NCBI GenBank assembly: GCA_947175195.1
Contig: CAMWLQ010000003.1
Location: 147,399-211,398, forward strand
Direction of reading: 5' to 3'
DNA: 64,000 nucleotides
Source of the DNA: an uncultured Clostridia bacterium
GTDB taxonomy: Bacteria > Bacillota > Clostridia > Christensenellales > Pumilibacteraceae
The position numbers and the translations under genes are program-made. Of the stretch, positions 9,478 through 18,057 are shown one piece after another. Within the stretch, counting starts at the first letter, position 1. The number at the start of each line of letters is the position of its first letter. The notes under the pieces were generated by a model that saw only the letters and a list, made by a program, of their open reading frames with translations, made no database searches and was not told where the DNA came from.

Positions 9478-10707
9478 TTAGCCGTTGTTGCCGTTGTTAT
9501 CGTCGCCGCTTTGCGTGGTTTCGGGCTGTTCGGGGATATTTTCGGTTTCGCTTGCCGCGCCGTCAATAATGCCCTCCGCGTCCTGAACGAGCCTGTACGG
9601 CGAAGGATTTACGTCGCCTACAGGCGGCGCGTACTTATTGCCCGCCCAGTGCGGAATATTCCGCTGCCGTGCGCGCGCAATAGCCAACGCCTCCGCAGGG
9701 ACCTCGTCCGTAACGGTAGAGCCCGCCGCGACAAACGCATGGTCTGCTACGTGTACGGGCGCGATTATATTCGCATTAGAGCCTATAAACACGCGGTTGC
9801 CCACAATGGATTTATATTTGTCTTTGCCGTCGTAGTTGGCGAACACAACGCCGCAGCCGACGTTACATTCAGCACCCAGCTCGGCGTCGCCTATATACGA
9901 AAGATGGCTGACCTTGCAGCCGTCGCCTATTACGCAGCTTTTAAGCTCGACAAAGTCGCCTATGCGACATTCCTTGCCTATAACGCTGTTGGGGCGAATG
10001 TACGCAAACGGACCGACGCGCGTTCCCTCGCCGACAATGCTCGAATACAGCCGCGAGCTGTCCACGCGCGCGTCCCTGCCGATTATGCAGTTTTCTATAT
10101 AGTTGTTGGGCATAATGTGTGCGTCCGCTTTGATGACCGTTTTGCCCTTGATAAAGTTGTACGCCTCAACGACCGCGCCACGCTCTATCACGACGTCGCT
10201 GTCGATATATACGTTTTTGTAATCGGTAATAAGCACGCCGTTGCCCGCGTGAAAGTTGAGTATCCTGCGCCGCAAAGAGTCGGTTATGCGCGACAAGCTC
10301 TCGCAGTCAGTAACCGCCTCGAACTCCCCGCTGCCCGTCGGGGCTTGCGGGAACAGCGTTTCCGTGCCGTAAAGGTATTCGGTCTTAAACACCGAGCCGC
10401 GCGGTAGCTTTACGACGTTTGCGTTTTGCGTTGTCAGCTGCCTAATAGCATTCTCTACCGTCTTGGCGGTAATTAGCGGAGTATCGCAGTACAGCACAAC
10501 CGTTATAGGCTTGGTGCGGTCGATAAGCTGCTTAACCTTATCCGCAATATTGATTACCGTGGACGATTCGATTGCTTGGCAAGGCACGTTCAGCGTGCCC
10601 GCCACCCACTCCTCCATCGTTTTGCCGAGGACGGGCAAGTTACACAAATCGCCGAGATTGTTGTTCTTTACGCGGAGAATAACTCCGTTTATACCTATAT
10701 TAACCAT
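9478..10707 (-). CDS. GlmU-like protein: degenerate pyrophosphorylase domain plus intact left-handed beta-helix acetyltransferase
   Basis: C-term RVGPFAYIRPNSVIGKECRIGDFVELK...KVSHLSYIGDAELGAECNVGCGVVFANYDGKDKYKSIVGNRVFIGSNANIIAPV is GlmU; N-term lacks LAAGxGTRMxS. Confidence 0.82.
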   Translation of the reverse strand: MVNIGINGVILRVKNNNLGDLCNLPVLGKTMEEWVAGTLNVPCQAIESSTVINIADKVKQLIDRTKPITVVLYCDTPLITAKTVENAIRQLTTQNANVVKLPRGSVFKTEYLYGTETLFPQAPTGSGEFEAVTDCESLSRITDSLRRRILNFHAGNGVLITDYKNVYIDSDVVIERGAVVEAYNFIKGKTVIKADAHIMPNNYIENCIIGRDARVDSSRLYSSIVGEGTRVGPFAYIRPNSVIGKECRIGDFVELKSCVIGDGCKVSHLSYIGDAELGAECNVGCGVVFANYDGKDKYKSIVGNRVFIGSNANIIAPVHVADHAFVAAGSTVTDEVPAEALAIARARQRNIPHWAGNKYAPPVGDVNPSPYRLVQDAEGIIDGAASETENIPEQPETTQSGDDNNGNNG

Positions 10708-10911
10708 ACCTTAATTATACTCTTTTAATTGAATTTCGTCAACTTTCTTCTTTTGAAAAAGAAGAAAGCAAGAAAACTTTTATTGTTGTGTGTTTACTTA
10801 GTGATTTGTTGAATGTTACACCCAATTAGTTTCGCGTCGTTAAACCATATTTACACCACATTTACACCACTTGTGTTATCGTAAAGTAAAAGTTAAAAGC
10901 TCGTTCAACGA

Positions 10912-10945
10912 AAATTCCGAATTCATAATTCCGAATTCCGAATTA
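10912..10945. repeat. AATTCCGAATTC-type palindromic repeat, copy 2
   Basis: aaaattccgaattcataattccgaattccgaattata, same core as copies 1 and 3. Confidence 0.6.
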
Positions 10946-12520
10946 TAAAGTAGCAATGTACTCGTCGTAGGTCACGGGACGGTCGTATGCCTTGACGCCG
11001 TTTTCTATGATGATTATACGGTTGGCAACCGACGACATAATTTCCTCGTCCGCCGTAATGAACAATATGGGCGCTTTAAAGTTTATCATGCCCTTATTGA
11101 GCGAGGTTATACTCTCCAAATCGAGGTGGTTGGTCGGCTCGTCGAATATGAGGAAATTGGGCGAAAGCAACATCATTCGCGCAAGCATGCAACGCGCCTT
11201 TTCTCCGCCCGACAACACGTTTGCCGGCTTGAGCGCCTCGTCGCCCGAAAACAGCAGCCTACCCAGCCACGAACGCAGGTATTCCTGCTCGTGATTTTCC
11301 GACCACCGATCTATCCACTTGACCAGCGACATCGCGCAGCCCTCGAAATACTTGTCGTAGTTTTGCGGCATATACGCGGGTTTCATGTTTTTGCCCCATA
11401 TTACCCTGCCCGAATCGGGCTTGCTGTCGCCGAATATGCAGTCGAACAGCTCCGCCACAGAGCGGCTGTTGTCCGTCAAAAAGCCTATCTTGTCGTCGCG
11501 CGAAACGGAGAACGTAACGTTCTCGAAAAAGCCTTTTTTGGTCAGCTTTTCCACGCGCAAAATATCGTTGCCGGGGTCGCGCTCGAACTTGTAGTCTATA
11601 TACGGGTACTTGCGCGAGGACGGCTTAATATCCTCAACGACTATCTTGTCAAGCTCGCGCTTGCGGCTTGTAGCCTGCTTGGACTTACTCGCGTTTGCCG
11701 AGAAACGCGCAATGAACTCGCGCAGCTCTTTTATGCGCTGCTCCGCTTTCTTGTTAGCCTCTTTTTGCTGGCGCAAAATAAGCTGCGACGATTCGTACCA
11801 AAAGTCGTAGTTGCCCACGAACATATTTATAGCCGAATAGTCCACGTCGCAAATGTGCGTGCATACCTGGTTTAAAAAGTGACGGTTGTGCGATACGACA
11901 AGCACGGTTGCCTGCTCGAGCGACTTAATGTATTCCTGCAACCACCTGACCGTTTTTATATCGAGGTTGTTGGTCGGCTCGTCCAAAAGCAAAATGTCGG
12001 GCTGACCGAAAAGACACTGAGCAATAAGCACCTTAACCTTCAGCTTAGGCTCGATGTCGCGCATTTCCACGTCGAACAGGTCTTGCGGTATGCCTATGCT
12101 GTTGAGCAGCGTTTCGGCGTCGATTTCGCACTCGTACCCGCCCAGCTCGCCGTACTTGGTTTCTAGCTCGGCGGCGATATTGCCGTCTTCCTCGGAGAAA
12201 TCCTCTTTGGCGTAAAGGATTTCGCGCTTGCGCCGAATTTCGCTGAGTTCCTTATGCCCGCAAATAACCGCCTCGCGCACGGTGTAGTCGTCGTATGCGT
12301 TTTGGTTTTGTTCAAGCACGGACATACGCTCGCCCTTGCCAATGGTTATCTCGCCCTTGCTCGGCTCTATCTTGCCCGACAAAAGCTTGAGAAAGGTGGA
12401 CTTACCCGCGCCGTTCGCGCCGATAATGCCGTAGCAGTTGCCGCCCGTAAACTTGATACTGACGTTTTCGAACAGCACACGCGCGCCGAATTGCAATTTT
12501 ATGTTTGATACGTTAATCAT
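10943..12520 (-). CDS. ABC-F family ATP-binding protein (YbiT-like)
   Basis: GANGAGKST, LLLDEPTNNLDI, ARFSANASKSKQATSRKRELDKI linker, LSGGEKARCMLARMML, FDEPTNHLDLESI. Confidence 0.92.
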   Translation of the reverse strand: MINVSNIKLQFGARVLFENVSIKFTGGNCYGIIGANGAGKSTFLKLLSGKIEPSKGEITIGKGERMSVLEQNQNAYDDYTVREAVICGHKELSEIRRKREILYAKEDFSEEDGNIAAELETKYGELGGYECEIDAETLLNSIGIPQDLFDVEMRDIEPKLKVKVLIAQCLFGQPDILLLDEPTNNLDIKTVRWLQEYIKSLEQATVLVVSHNRHFLNQVCTHICDVDYSAINMFVGNYDFWYESSQLILRQQKEANKKAEQRIKELREFIARFSANASKSKQATSRKRELDKIVVEDIKPSSRKYPYIDYKFERDPGNDILRVEKLTKKGFFENVTFSVSRDDKIGFLTDNSRSVAELFDCIFGDSKPDSGRVIWGKNMKPAYMPQNYDKYFEGCAMSLVKWIDRWSENHEQEYLRSWLGRLLFSGDEALKPANVLSGGEKARCMLARMMLLSPNFLIFDEPTNHLDLESITSLNKGMINFKAPILFITADEEIMSSVANRIIIIENGVKAYDRPVTYDEYIATL

Positions 12521-12630
12521 TAAAACTATTTCCTATTCGATTATTAACGTATGTATTATAGCATGTTCAAAAACAAAAGTACACTGTTTTGACCGCAATA
12601 ATTCGCAAAGTAAAACTACCGCAACAACAA

Positions 12631-12891
12631 TTATGTTAAACACTCAATAGACAAAAGTAACCCCGTCTTAAATCCTTCCTTAAAATGTACAAGTTCATCT
12701 TCCGCGCATGCGCACATCTGCGTATCGATATATTGGTGAAAAATCTTTTTCTGTTCGTCGTTTAAGATATCGAGCAGTTGCACATATAATTTGTATGCAT
12801 CATCGGATAACTTTTCATATTCATTGCTGAACGACCGCTTACGCAAGATTGCATTACTCAAACAAATTTCATCTATAATAGATTTATTCAT
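12631..12891 (-). CDS. Small hypothetical protein (86 aa)
   Basis: Intergenic ORF with plausible amino-acid composition (YEKLSDDAYKLYVQLLDILNDEQKKIFHQYIDTQMCACAEDELVHFKEGFKTGLLL). Confidence 0.5.
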   Translation of the reverse strand: MNKSIIDEICLSNAILRKRSFSNEYEKLSDDAYKLYVQLLDILNDEQKKIFHQYIDTQMCACAEDELVHFKEGFKTGLLLSIECLT

Positions 12892-13005
12892 TCAACTACA
12901 CTCCCTTGATTATTATTATACAGCATTTTATTTTTAAAGTCTTTGCATATCTGTATCATAGACATAAAATTTTTTTCACCTATTATCTTTTAGGATTAGA
13001 ACACT

Positions 13006-13045
13006 AAAAAGACCTTGCAAGCAATGCAAGGTCTTTTTGTTTTTT
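13006..13045. terminator. Intrinsic terminator
   Basis: AAAAAGACCTTGCAagcaaTGCAAGGTCTTTTT, T-rich on both sides. Confidence 0.8.
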
Positions 13046-13366
13046 ATAGTGATTATTGTTTGGAACGGACTTTTATGGCGCAGGCGCGCGCAAGAGAAGG
13101 AAGTCCGTTTTGCCGACCGACGGGAGTTTACTTTATCGGTAAATGACCGAGGGCGGCAAAGCGGCTGACGCACTATTACGCGATGCATCCGCCATAAACG
13201 TCCCAGCACGAGCGCCGTTTGCACGAATGATACAAATTTGTCTGTCGTCCATACGTCGCCGTCCTGTTGGTGCAGTCTGCCCACCCAACTGTGATTATGC
13301 CGTAGTTTTGAGTGGTTGCACACCGAAAACGGTCAATTCTACCCTTCCACGAGCTTAAAGCATAGA
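13046..13366. other. Candidate structured RNA region (no credible CDS) between two terminators
   Basis: Multiple inverted repeats (AACGGACTT/AAGTCCGTT, TTGCCG/CGGCAA, TTTAC/GTAAA) and no conserved-looking ORF. Confidence 0.3.
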
Positions 13367-13395
13367 AAAAAGACCCTGTTTTCACAAGGTCTTTT
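13366..13395 (-). terminator. Terminator downstream of rpsR
   Basis: AAAAGACC...GGTCTTTT; on the minus strand the stem is followed by TTTTTT. Confidence 0.75.
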
Positions 13396-13485
13396 AAAAT
13401 TTGTATTAGTTTGTGGCGACGACCGCTCGACGGAAGTTTTTGTACTCTTGGCGTCGGTTAGGTCTGTACACTCACAGTCAGTTTA

Positions 13486-13761
13486 TTATTCGCCGCGGAA
13501 AGGCAACAACGCCATGACACGGGCGCGCTTGATAGCGGTTGTTACGTCGCGCTGATGTTCGGCGCAAAGTCCGGTCGCACGGCGCGGTAAAATCTTGCCG
13601 TTTTCGGCAATATACTTTTTAAGACGCTCTACGTCCTTGTAGTCCACGTGGTCGATATGTCCTTGGCAGTACTCGCACACGCGCTTTTTGGCGGGACGGC
13701 GCGTTCTGCGAACCTTATCGTCGCCGTCATTGGGTTTTACTCTATTCTTGTTCTTGTCCAT
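13486..13761 (-). CDS. rpsR: 30S ribosomal protein S18
   Basis: [63 protein letters not shown]. Confidence 0.96.
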   Translation of the reverse strand: MDKNKNRVKPNDGDDKVRRTRRPAKKRVCEYCQGHIDHVDYKDVERLKKYIAENGKILPRRATGLCAEHQRDVTTAIKRARVMALLPFRGE

Positions 13762-13832
13762 GACAATTATCTCCTTGAAAATGATTTTTGTATGACAGTA
13801 AAGTCAATGCGTATTGTATTCTAATGACGACC

Positions 13833-14255
13833 TTAGAAAGGCAAATCATCATTATCGACGGGCTGCATATCCGAAATCGGATGCGGTTCCTCGGGCGTAT
13901 ATCCGCCTTGAATGTTGTCGCGGCCTGTGCCGGTGCTGTTGCGCGGGGTTAAAAACTCAACCTCGTCGGCAACAACGTCAAACGATGTGCGCTTAATGCC
14001 GTCGCGGTCCTCGTACTGCCTGCGCTGTACCGAGCCGTTAATGCCTACCTTGCTGCCTTTGAACAGGTATTTGGCGCAACGCTCGGCAAGCTGACGCCAG
14101 CAAATTACGTCAAAGTAATCGGCTACGCGTTCGCCCGCACTGTTTGTAAACGGACGGTTGACCGCAATGTTAAAGCGGGTAAAGTTTACTCCGCCTTGCG
14201 TGCTGCCCGATTCGGGGTCGCGGGTAAGGTTGCCTATAAGAATGATTTTGTTCAT
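13833..14255 (-). CDS. ssb: Single-stranded DNA-binding protein
   Basis: MNKIILIGNLTRDPESGSTQGGVNFTRFNIAVNRPF...DYFDVICWRQLAERCAKYLFKGSKVGINGSVQRR...DNDDLPF. Confidence 0.96.
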   Translation of the reverse strand: MNKIILIGNLTRDPESGSTQGGVNFTRFNIAVNRPFTNSAGERVADYFDVICWRQLAERCAKYLFKGSKVGINGSVQRRQYEDRDGIKRTSFDVVADEVEFLTPRNSTGTGRDNIQGGYTPEEPHPISDMQPVDNDDLPF

Positions 14256-14264
14256 AGTTCCCCT

Positions 14265-14561
14265 CTATACCCTTTCGATCATCCAGCGCAAAACGTCATC
14301 GCTGATGCGCATTTGGCGCTCGATCTCCGCGGGAATTTCGGGCGGTGCCGAAAATTTCATAAGCACATAGTAGCCGGTAGAATGTTTGCCGGAAATTTTG
14401 GTCTGAATGGGATACTCGAGCTTGCGAGAGCCGCCGCCCCACTCCTCTGCCGTGACCTCGCCGTACGGCGCGACCAAGGCCTTGAAACGCTCCACCAACG
14501 CGGTCTTTGCGTCGGCATCCTGCTTGTCGGACAGAATATAAAGGATTTCGTAATTGTTCAT
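14265..14561 (-). CDS. rpsF: 30S ribosomal protein S6
   Basis: MNNYEILYILSDKQDADAKTALVERFKALVAPYGEV...RKLEYPIQTKISGKHSTGYYVLMKF; start chosen behind SD GGAGGG. Confidence 0.93.
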   Translation of the reverse strand: MNNYEILYILSDKQDADAKTALVERFKALVAPYGEVTAEEWGGGSRKLEYPIQTKISGKHSTGYYVLMKFSAPPEIPAEIERQMRISDDVLRWMIERV

Positions 14562-14572
14562 ATACCCTCCTT

Positions 14573-14612
14573 GCGGTCTATGACCCACCATTCGGTGAGT
14601 AAGGATTGTGAC
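14573..14612 (-). promoter_or_regulatory. Putative S6:S18 autoregulatory mRNA leader
   Basis: Minus strand ACTCACCGAATGGTGGGTCATAG just upstream of rpsF; ACCGAATGGTGGGT resembles the conserved CCG-containing S6:S18 leader motif. Confidence 0.5.
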
Positions 14613-14667
14613 CATAGTAGATTTAGCCACAGCTGATATTATATCATTAATAATCAGCTTTGGCAAG

Positions 14668-14711
14668 CAAAATAACGCTACTTCTTTCCAAAAGAAACAG
14701 CGCTATTTATT
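14668..14711 (-). terminator. Terminator downstream of the DUF1934-like gene
   Basis: AAATAaCGCTacTTCTTTCcaaaAGAAAcAGCGCTATTT inverted repeat. Confidence 0.6.
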
Positions 14712-14741
14712 TCTTATCTTTTATCTAATATCTATTATCTA

Positions 14742-15131
14742 TTAAAGGTTTACCGTAACGTCCACCTTGCGCATCATATCGCCCACACCGTCGGCGGAGA
14801 GAACATAACTCAGCAACATACGTACTATTCTTTCGGTAATGCATACATGCCGCATTTCGGTCTTTACGTTAAACTTGACCATGCCGAAGGGCGTGGCGAG
14901 CACGGTGGATGTGTTGTCGTCGCACAGGGTAATGTCATACGACATAACGCCCTCGGCTTTCACCTCGGTTTGCTTTTCGCCGTGCGCAATAGAAAACTTG
15001 TCCGTGCCGATTTCGAATTGCAGCACAAACCCGTCGTCGGTCTTTGTATAAACCCCGTCGACCGTTGTCGGCTCGGTTTCGGTTGCGACCGTTACGGTCA
15101 CGGGCATATTGACGCCGATTACATTATCCAT
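14742..15131 (-). CDS. DUF1934-like small beta-barrel protein
   Basis: 129 aa; VTVTVATETEPTTVDGVYTKTDDGFVLQFE...MSYDITLCDDNTSTVLATPFGMVKFNVKT resembles the YwiB/DUF1934 pattern. Confidence 0.55.
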   Translation of the reverse strand: MDNVIGVNMPVTVTVATETEPTTVDGVYTKTDDGFVLQFEIGTDKFSIAHGEKQTEVKAEGVMSYDITLCDDNTSTVLATPFGMVKFNVKTEMRHVCITERIVRMLLSYVLSADGVGDMMRKVDVTVNL

Positions 15132-15137
15132 ACCGCG

Positions 15138-16490
15138 TTATTTCCTCAGCACCATTGCTTTTATGTCGTTGACAGCCGTTTTTATTTTGTTGTCGGACGT
15201 TATAAGTGCGGCGACCTTGTCCCGCGAATACATTATTGTCGTATGCTCCTTACCGCCGAAATGCTTGCCTATCGAGCTTAACGGAATATTGGTCAGCTCG
15301 TTTATCAAATATATCGCTATTTGGCGAGGAATTACAACGTCCTTATTTTTGCGCTTACCCACCACGTCCGACTTTTGCACGTCGTAGTACTTGCAAGTGC
15401 AGTCTATAATTTCGTCCACCGATATGTCGTCGCTCTCTTGAGCAAGGTAGTCCTTTAACGCCTCCTTGCACATATCGAGATCGACCTTGCGGTCGTACAG
15501 CGACGAAAGGAACAGCACCTTGGTAAGCACGCCTTCCATGTCGCGCACACTGCCCGTGACGCGCTCGGCTATGTAGGTTATCGCCTCGAGCGATATGCTT
15601 TTCTTTTCCGATTGCGATTTGTTTTGAAGAATGGCTATACGCGTTTCCAACGCCGGCGGCTGAATGTCCACTATCATACTGGACGAAAACCGCGAACGCA
15701 CACGATCGTCAAGGTCGGGAATGTCCTGCGGACGGCGGTCGGAAGTAAACACCATTTGCTTGCCCGCATTCTTTAACGCCTCGAACGTGTGGAACAGCTC
15801 CTCCTGCGTGCTCGGCTTTTTGCTCAAGAACTGAACGTCATCTATCATGAGCAAATCGAGGTTGCGGTACTTGTCGCGGAAAGCCTGACTGTTTACGCCG
15901 TTCAAGCCGCGTATGGACGCTATAAACTCGTTGATGAACGTGTCCATGGAAACGTACAGCATTTTTGTGTGCGGACGCGACACGCGCAGGTCGTTGCCTA
16001 TCGCCTGCATAATATGCGTTTTACCCAAGCCGACGTCGCCGTAAATGAACAGCGGGTTAAACTTAGTGCCCAGCTCCGCCTCGGCTACGGCGAACGCGCT
16101 GTGGTACGCCAATTTGTTGGAATCGCCCACAACGAATTCGGCAAAGTTGTACTTGGGATTGAGCTTGTTTATTTCGGGACGGGTTGCGGACGTTTCCTGT
16201 TGCCTATCCACACTTACCGACTCGGCAACGGGCGGCGGGACCTCGTCGTCCGAAACCAACACAAGCTCGGACGGCGCCTCCTCGATTTCGCGCAACGCGC
16301 GCTTAAGTAATGGCAAATACCTTGCCGCCACCTCGCTTTTTGCAGCCGCGGACGGCGCGCACAGCGTGAGCATGTCGCCTTCTACCTTTATCGGGCGCAG
16401 CGGTCTGATCCAAACGTCAAAGCCCAAGGAATGGGTTTCGACCTCCATTATGGTAAGCATTTCCTGCCATACGGTATTTATATCTTTCAT
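15138..16490 (-). CDS. dnaA: Chromosomal replication initiator DnaA
   Basis: LNPKYNFAEFVVGDSNKLAYHSAFAVAE...NPLFIYGDVGLGKTHIMQAIGN...LMIDDVQFLSKK...HFGGKEHTTIMYSRDKV. Confidence 0.97.
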   Translation of the reverse strand: MKDINTVWQEMLTIMEVETHSLGFDVWIRPLRPIKVEGDMLTLCAPSAAAKSEVAARYLPLLKRALREIEEAPSELVLVSDDEVPPPVAESVSVDRQQETSATRPEINKLNPKYNFAEFVVGDSNKLAYHSAFAVAEAELGTKFNPLFIYGDVGLGKTHIMQAIGNDLRVSRPHTKMLYVSMDTFINEFIASIRGLNGVNSQAFRDKYRNLDLLMIDDVQFLSKKPSTQEELFHTFEALKNAGKQMVFTSDRRPQDIPDLDDRVRSRFSSSMIVDIQPPALETRIAILQNKSQSEKKSISLEAITYIAERVTGSVRDMEGVLTKVLFLSSLYDRKVDLDMCKEALKDYLAQESDDISVDEIIDCTCKYYDVQKSDVVGKRKNKDVVIPRQIAIYLINELTNIPLSSIGKHFGGKEHTTIMYSRDKVAALITSDNKIKTAVNDIKAMVLRK

Positions 16491-16573
16491 TCGTTATCCT
16501 CAATGTTAATTATACAGTAATCGGCGCACAAAATCAAGTATTTCTTGAAAAACGCACGCGCGATATAACGGCA

Positions 16574-17383
16574 TTATTCCCCATCTTTCATTTCGACCGC
16601 GATTTTATAGATTTCGCTTTTCGCGACATGCCTGTCCTGCGCAACCTTCTTGACCGCGTCCTTGACTTGTTCACCGCCGTCAAGATAGTGTTTTATATGC
16701 TGCTCTACGGTAAGCTCGCACAGCGGATTGCTTGTCACGCCCTCCACAACAACAACGAACTCGCCTTTTTCGGTTATGTCCAAGTCCTCGCCGAGCGTGC
16801 CGCGCGTAACCGTTTCGTACAGCTTGGTCATTTCTCGGCACACCGCAACCTTTCGCGCGCCAAGCTGCTCATACAAAAATTGCAAATCCTTTTTTATGTC
16901 GTGCACGGCGCTGTAAAATATAAGCGTGCACGGCAGGTTTTTGTACGGCTCAACAAAGCGCACGCGGTCGATATTCTTTTCGGGCAAAAAGCCCAAAAGC
17001 GTAAACGCGCGCGTGTCAAGCCCCGAAAGCACAAGCGCGTTAATGCCCGCGCACGCGCCGCTGACAACAGTAAACGGGATATTATTTTCTATCGCAGCGT
17101 CAATAAGTATATGCCCGGGGTCGGACACTGTGGGCATACCCGCGTCGGACACAACCGCAATATCCTTGCCCGACCTAAGCAGCTCGATAAGCCCGTCCAC
17201 CGCGCTTTTCTCATTGAACTTGTGATACGCAACGGTGCGCGTTTTTATGCCGTACTTATTGAGCAGTATAGCCGTATGTCGCGTATCCTCCGCCGCAATC
17301 AAATGCACGCTCTTTAACACGTCGAGCGCGCGCAGCGTTATTTCGTCAAGATTTCCGATAGGCGTTGCTACAATATACAGCAT
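16574..17383 (-). CDS. rsmI: 16S rRNA (cytidine1402-2'-O)-methyltransferase
   Basis: MLYIVATPIGNLDEITLRALDVLKSVHLIAAEDTRHTAILLNKYGI...VSDAGMPTVSDPG. Confidence 0.94.
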   Translation of the reverse strand: MLYIVATPIGNLDEITLRALDVLKSVHLIAAEDTRHTAILLNKYGIKTRTVAYHKFNEKSAVDGLIELLRSGKDIAVVSDAGMPTVSDPGHILIDAAIENNIPFTVVSGACAGINALVLSGLDTRAFTLLGFLPEKNIDRVRFVEPYKNLPCTLIFYSAVHDIKKDLQFLYEQLGARKVAVCREMTKLYETVTRGTLGEDLDITEKGEFVVVVEGVTSNPLCELTVEQHIKHYLDGGEQVKDAVKKVAQDRHVAKSEIYKIAVEMKDGE

Positions 17384-18057
17384 TATTTAAACTCCTCGAC
17401 TTTCACCGTCATTCCCTGCTTTCCGCCGCGCACAGCACGCAGCATAAACGTTTTTCCGTTGGGATTAACTATCAATTCCTTGGGCGCAAGTCCGTTGCGG
17501 CTGCACTCCATAAGCACCTCGTCCAGCCGCGACGATATATGCACCATACACAGCGCCCCGCTCACCTTGAGCAGTCGCTTTGCCGTTGCAACCACGTCCG
17601 ACAGCGTTACGGTAAGCTCGCTATTAGCTTGCGGCGCAACGGTCGACGGCTTAGAATCAACCTTGTAGTACGGCGGATTGCACACAACCAAATCGTACCC
17701 CGCCGCAGCAAACATATCGGCATTTTTTATATCGGCATTTACAAACCGCACTCCGTCCAAGCTGTTGAGCGCACACGAACGCACGCTCATATCGCAAAGC
17801 GTACCGTCGATTTCCGCGCCGTCGACTGCGCAACCGCAATCGATAGCAAGCATAATACCGATGATACCGCAGCCCGAACACAAATCAAATACGCGGCTGT
17901 TTCGGTGTGCAAACCCGCTTGCATAATGCGCAAGCGCCACTGCGTCGCTGCCGAATCTATATCCGTTTTCGCTTTGAATAATATAGTAACCGTCACCCAG
18001 CGGCTCGGCTTTTTCGCCGCTAAGGACGTACTTTGCAAACCTCTCGTCCATTACCAC
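17383..18057 (-). CDS. tRNA1(Val) (adenine37-N6)-methyltransferase-like (TrmN6/YabB family)
   Basis: GDGYYIIQSENGYRFGSDAVALAHYAS...VFDLCSGCGIIGIMLA...DLVVCNPPYYKV. Confidence 0.85.
   Translation of the reverse strand: MVMDERFAKYVLSGEKAEPLGDGYYIIQSENGYRFGSDAVALAHYASGFAHRNSRVFDLCSGCGIIGIMLAIDCGCAVDGAEIDGTLCDMSVRSCALNSLDGVRFVNADIKNADMFAAAGYDLVVCNPPYYKVDSKPSTVAPQANSELTVTLSDVVATAKRLLKVSGALCMVHISSRLDEVLMECSRNGLAPKELIVNPNGKTFMLRAVRGGKQGMTVKVEEFK

Noticed and set aside
8452-10407. 651-aa plus-strand ORF opposite prs and the glmU-like gene
   Set aside because: Shadow ORF spanning two real genes and a terminator; low-complexity-like composition.
13176-13385. Minus-strand 69-aa and 115-aa ORFs downstream of rpsR
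   Set aside because: Overlap a terminator and have non-protein-like composition; the region is better explained as non-coding.
16490-16573. oriC next to dnaA
   Set aside because: No cluster of TTATCCACA boxes or AT-rich unwinding region upstream of dnaA, and dnaN is not adjacent. Isolated TATCCACA strings occur only inside coding sequence.
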